Shown piece after piece: positions 63,517 through 64,000 of a stretch of 64,000 nt of DNA; within the stretch, counting starts at the first letter, position 1, and the number at the start of each line of letters is the position of its first letter. Under the pieces are notes generated by a model. The model had not been told where the DNA came from and searched no databases. It worked only from the letters and a program-made list of their open reading frames with translations. The DNA comes from Phytoamicus setariae (GTDB lineage: Bacteria; Pseudomonadota; Alphaproteobacteria; Rhizobiales; Rhizobiaceae), in contig NZ_JAEQNC010000012.1 of assembly GCF_016722925.1 (NCBI RefSeq), positions 107,117 to 171,116 on the forward strand, written 5' to 3'. The position numbers and the translations under genes were made by a program.

Positions 63517-64000
63517 TTACGAGCTCACAATAATCCTTAGCAGATGCGCGGCCCGGTTGCTGATGATCCCGCGCACTGCTTTCAAGATAGGATGCTTGAT
63601 GCCCGCGTCCGAAAGTTCGCGTAGCAGCGCGTCTGCTTCGTTCTCGATGTTGGCAGCCAAATTGGAAACGTCGCTGACCAGAAGACGCTGCGCCGCCTTC
63701 GTATCGGGGACGAGGGTTAGCCAGTGTTTCAATTGGATCGTGTCGGGAACCGCGCGGCCGCCGATTCTCATTGCAAGCTTTTTGGCGAGTCTGGGATAAG
63801 CGGCTGTGCAGACTACGTCATAAATGGGCGCAAGATCTGGAGTGTTGCCGCTATAGAGGAGGGCATAGTTCTTGCCGTGGGCATCGGCGTTGCCAACGAG
63901 ATAATGAAAAATCAGCATCCTGATGAAACGCAAACGATCGGCAGCCGGGCGACCACAGGCTCGATTGATGAGATCGAGCGACCGCTCCGTGCCTGGACCG
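63517..64000 (-). CDS. HipA-type serine/threonine kinase toxin, C-terminal part
   Basis: The frame is open to the right edge (161 codons visible). It contains the HipA kinase core FIRMLIFHYLVGNADAHGKN (catalytic Asp/Asn loop) and LAPIYDVVCTAAYP (metal-binding DFG equivalent), then a helical tail (LREL, IKHPILKAVRGI). HipA phosphorylates glutamyl-tRNA synthetase and is neutralised by HipB, whose gene would lie off the window. Starts at 63933 in the reading frame are internal. Ends 10 bp from the recombinase gene, convergent with it. Confidence 0.88.
   Translation of the reverse strand, partial: GPGTERSLDLINRACGRPAADRLRFIRMLIFHYLVGNADAHGKNYALLYSGNTPDLAPIYDVVCTAAYPRLAKKLAMRIGGRAVPDTIQLKHWLTLVPDTKAAQRLLVSDVSNLAANIENEADALLRELSDAGIKHPILKAVRGIISNRAAHLLRIIVSS

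Noticed and set aside
1..64000. tRNA, rRNA, CRISPR arrays or replication/partition genes
   Set aside because: No cloverleaf-like segment, rRNA signature, repeat-spacer array or repABC-like gene could be recognised; absence is by visual inspection only.

Overview
The window looks like an accessory replicon or symbiotic/catabolic island of an alphaproteobacterium of the order Hyphomicrobiales (Rhizobium/Ensifer/Agrobacterium/Mesorhizobium-like). The grounds are the high-GC coding style, the density of ABC importers with dedicated catabolic enzymes, the serine-cycle and taurine (tauR/tauBCXY/xsc/pta) genes in rhizobial/rhodobacterial arrangement, and the many IS6-, IS21- and IS3-type remnants. 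No rRNA, tRNA, CRISPR array or replication origin was seen.

Layout. (1) 1-2948: 5' part of a branched-chain-amino-acid-type binding protein, an amidase and a divergent LysR regulator, with a perfect 11-bp inverted repeat between amidase and regulator. (2) 2976-11652: a dipeptide/oligopeptide ABC importer (binding protein, two permeases, fused double ATPase) led by a proline-iminopeptidase-like hydrolase and divergent from an M17 leucyl aminopeptidase. (3) 11779-17958: an IS6 copy abutting a serine-cycle block (hprA stump, mtkB, mtkA, mcl, sgaA) and a LuxR-type regulator. (4) 18230-21172: a gene graveyard (IS6 halves, M20 peptidase pseudogene, aspartase C-terminus) enclosing two small paralogous secreted proteins. 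(5) 21282-29181: aldehyde dehydrogenase, a TMADH-family flavoenzyme whose active-site pattern points to histamine dehydrogenase, and a polyamine-type ABC importer. (6) 29375-36260: an intact IS6 copy, gene stumps, a ureohydrolase plus nitrilase pair, a LuxR-type regulator, a 2-hydroxyacid dehydrogenase and more IS debris. (7) 36285-42756: a tight operon of a complete Liv-type ABC importer and two dehydrogenases. (8) 43086-47695: IS6/IS21/IS3 debris around a flavin monooxygenase, a SnoaL-like protein and a beheaded binding protein. (9) 47850-50980: a TauA-like binding protein, a second ureohydrolase and a LysR regulator. (10) 51098-60334: a taurine dissimilation cluster without its own tauA. 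(11) 60423-64000: a C-terminally truncated HNH-type protein, a very large tyrosine recombinase and a HipA-type kinase running off the window.

Common theme: uptake and deamination of small organic nitrogen and sulfur compounds (amides, peptides, amines, guanidino compounds, taurine), releasing carbon as glyoxylate, acetyl-CoA or aldehydes. Each module has its own importer and usually its own regulator, and the modules are separated by IS scars, so the region was probably assembled by repeated IS-mediated joining and trimming.

All functional calls come from reading protein sequence against remembered family motifs. No database search or alignment program was run.
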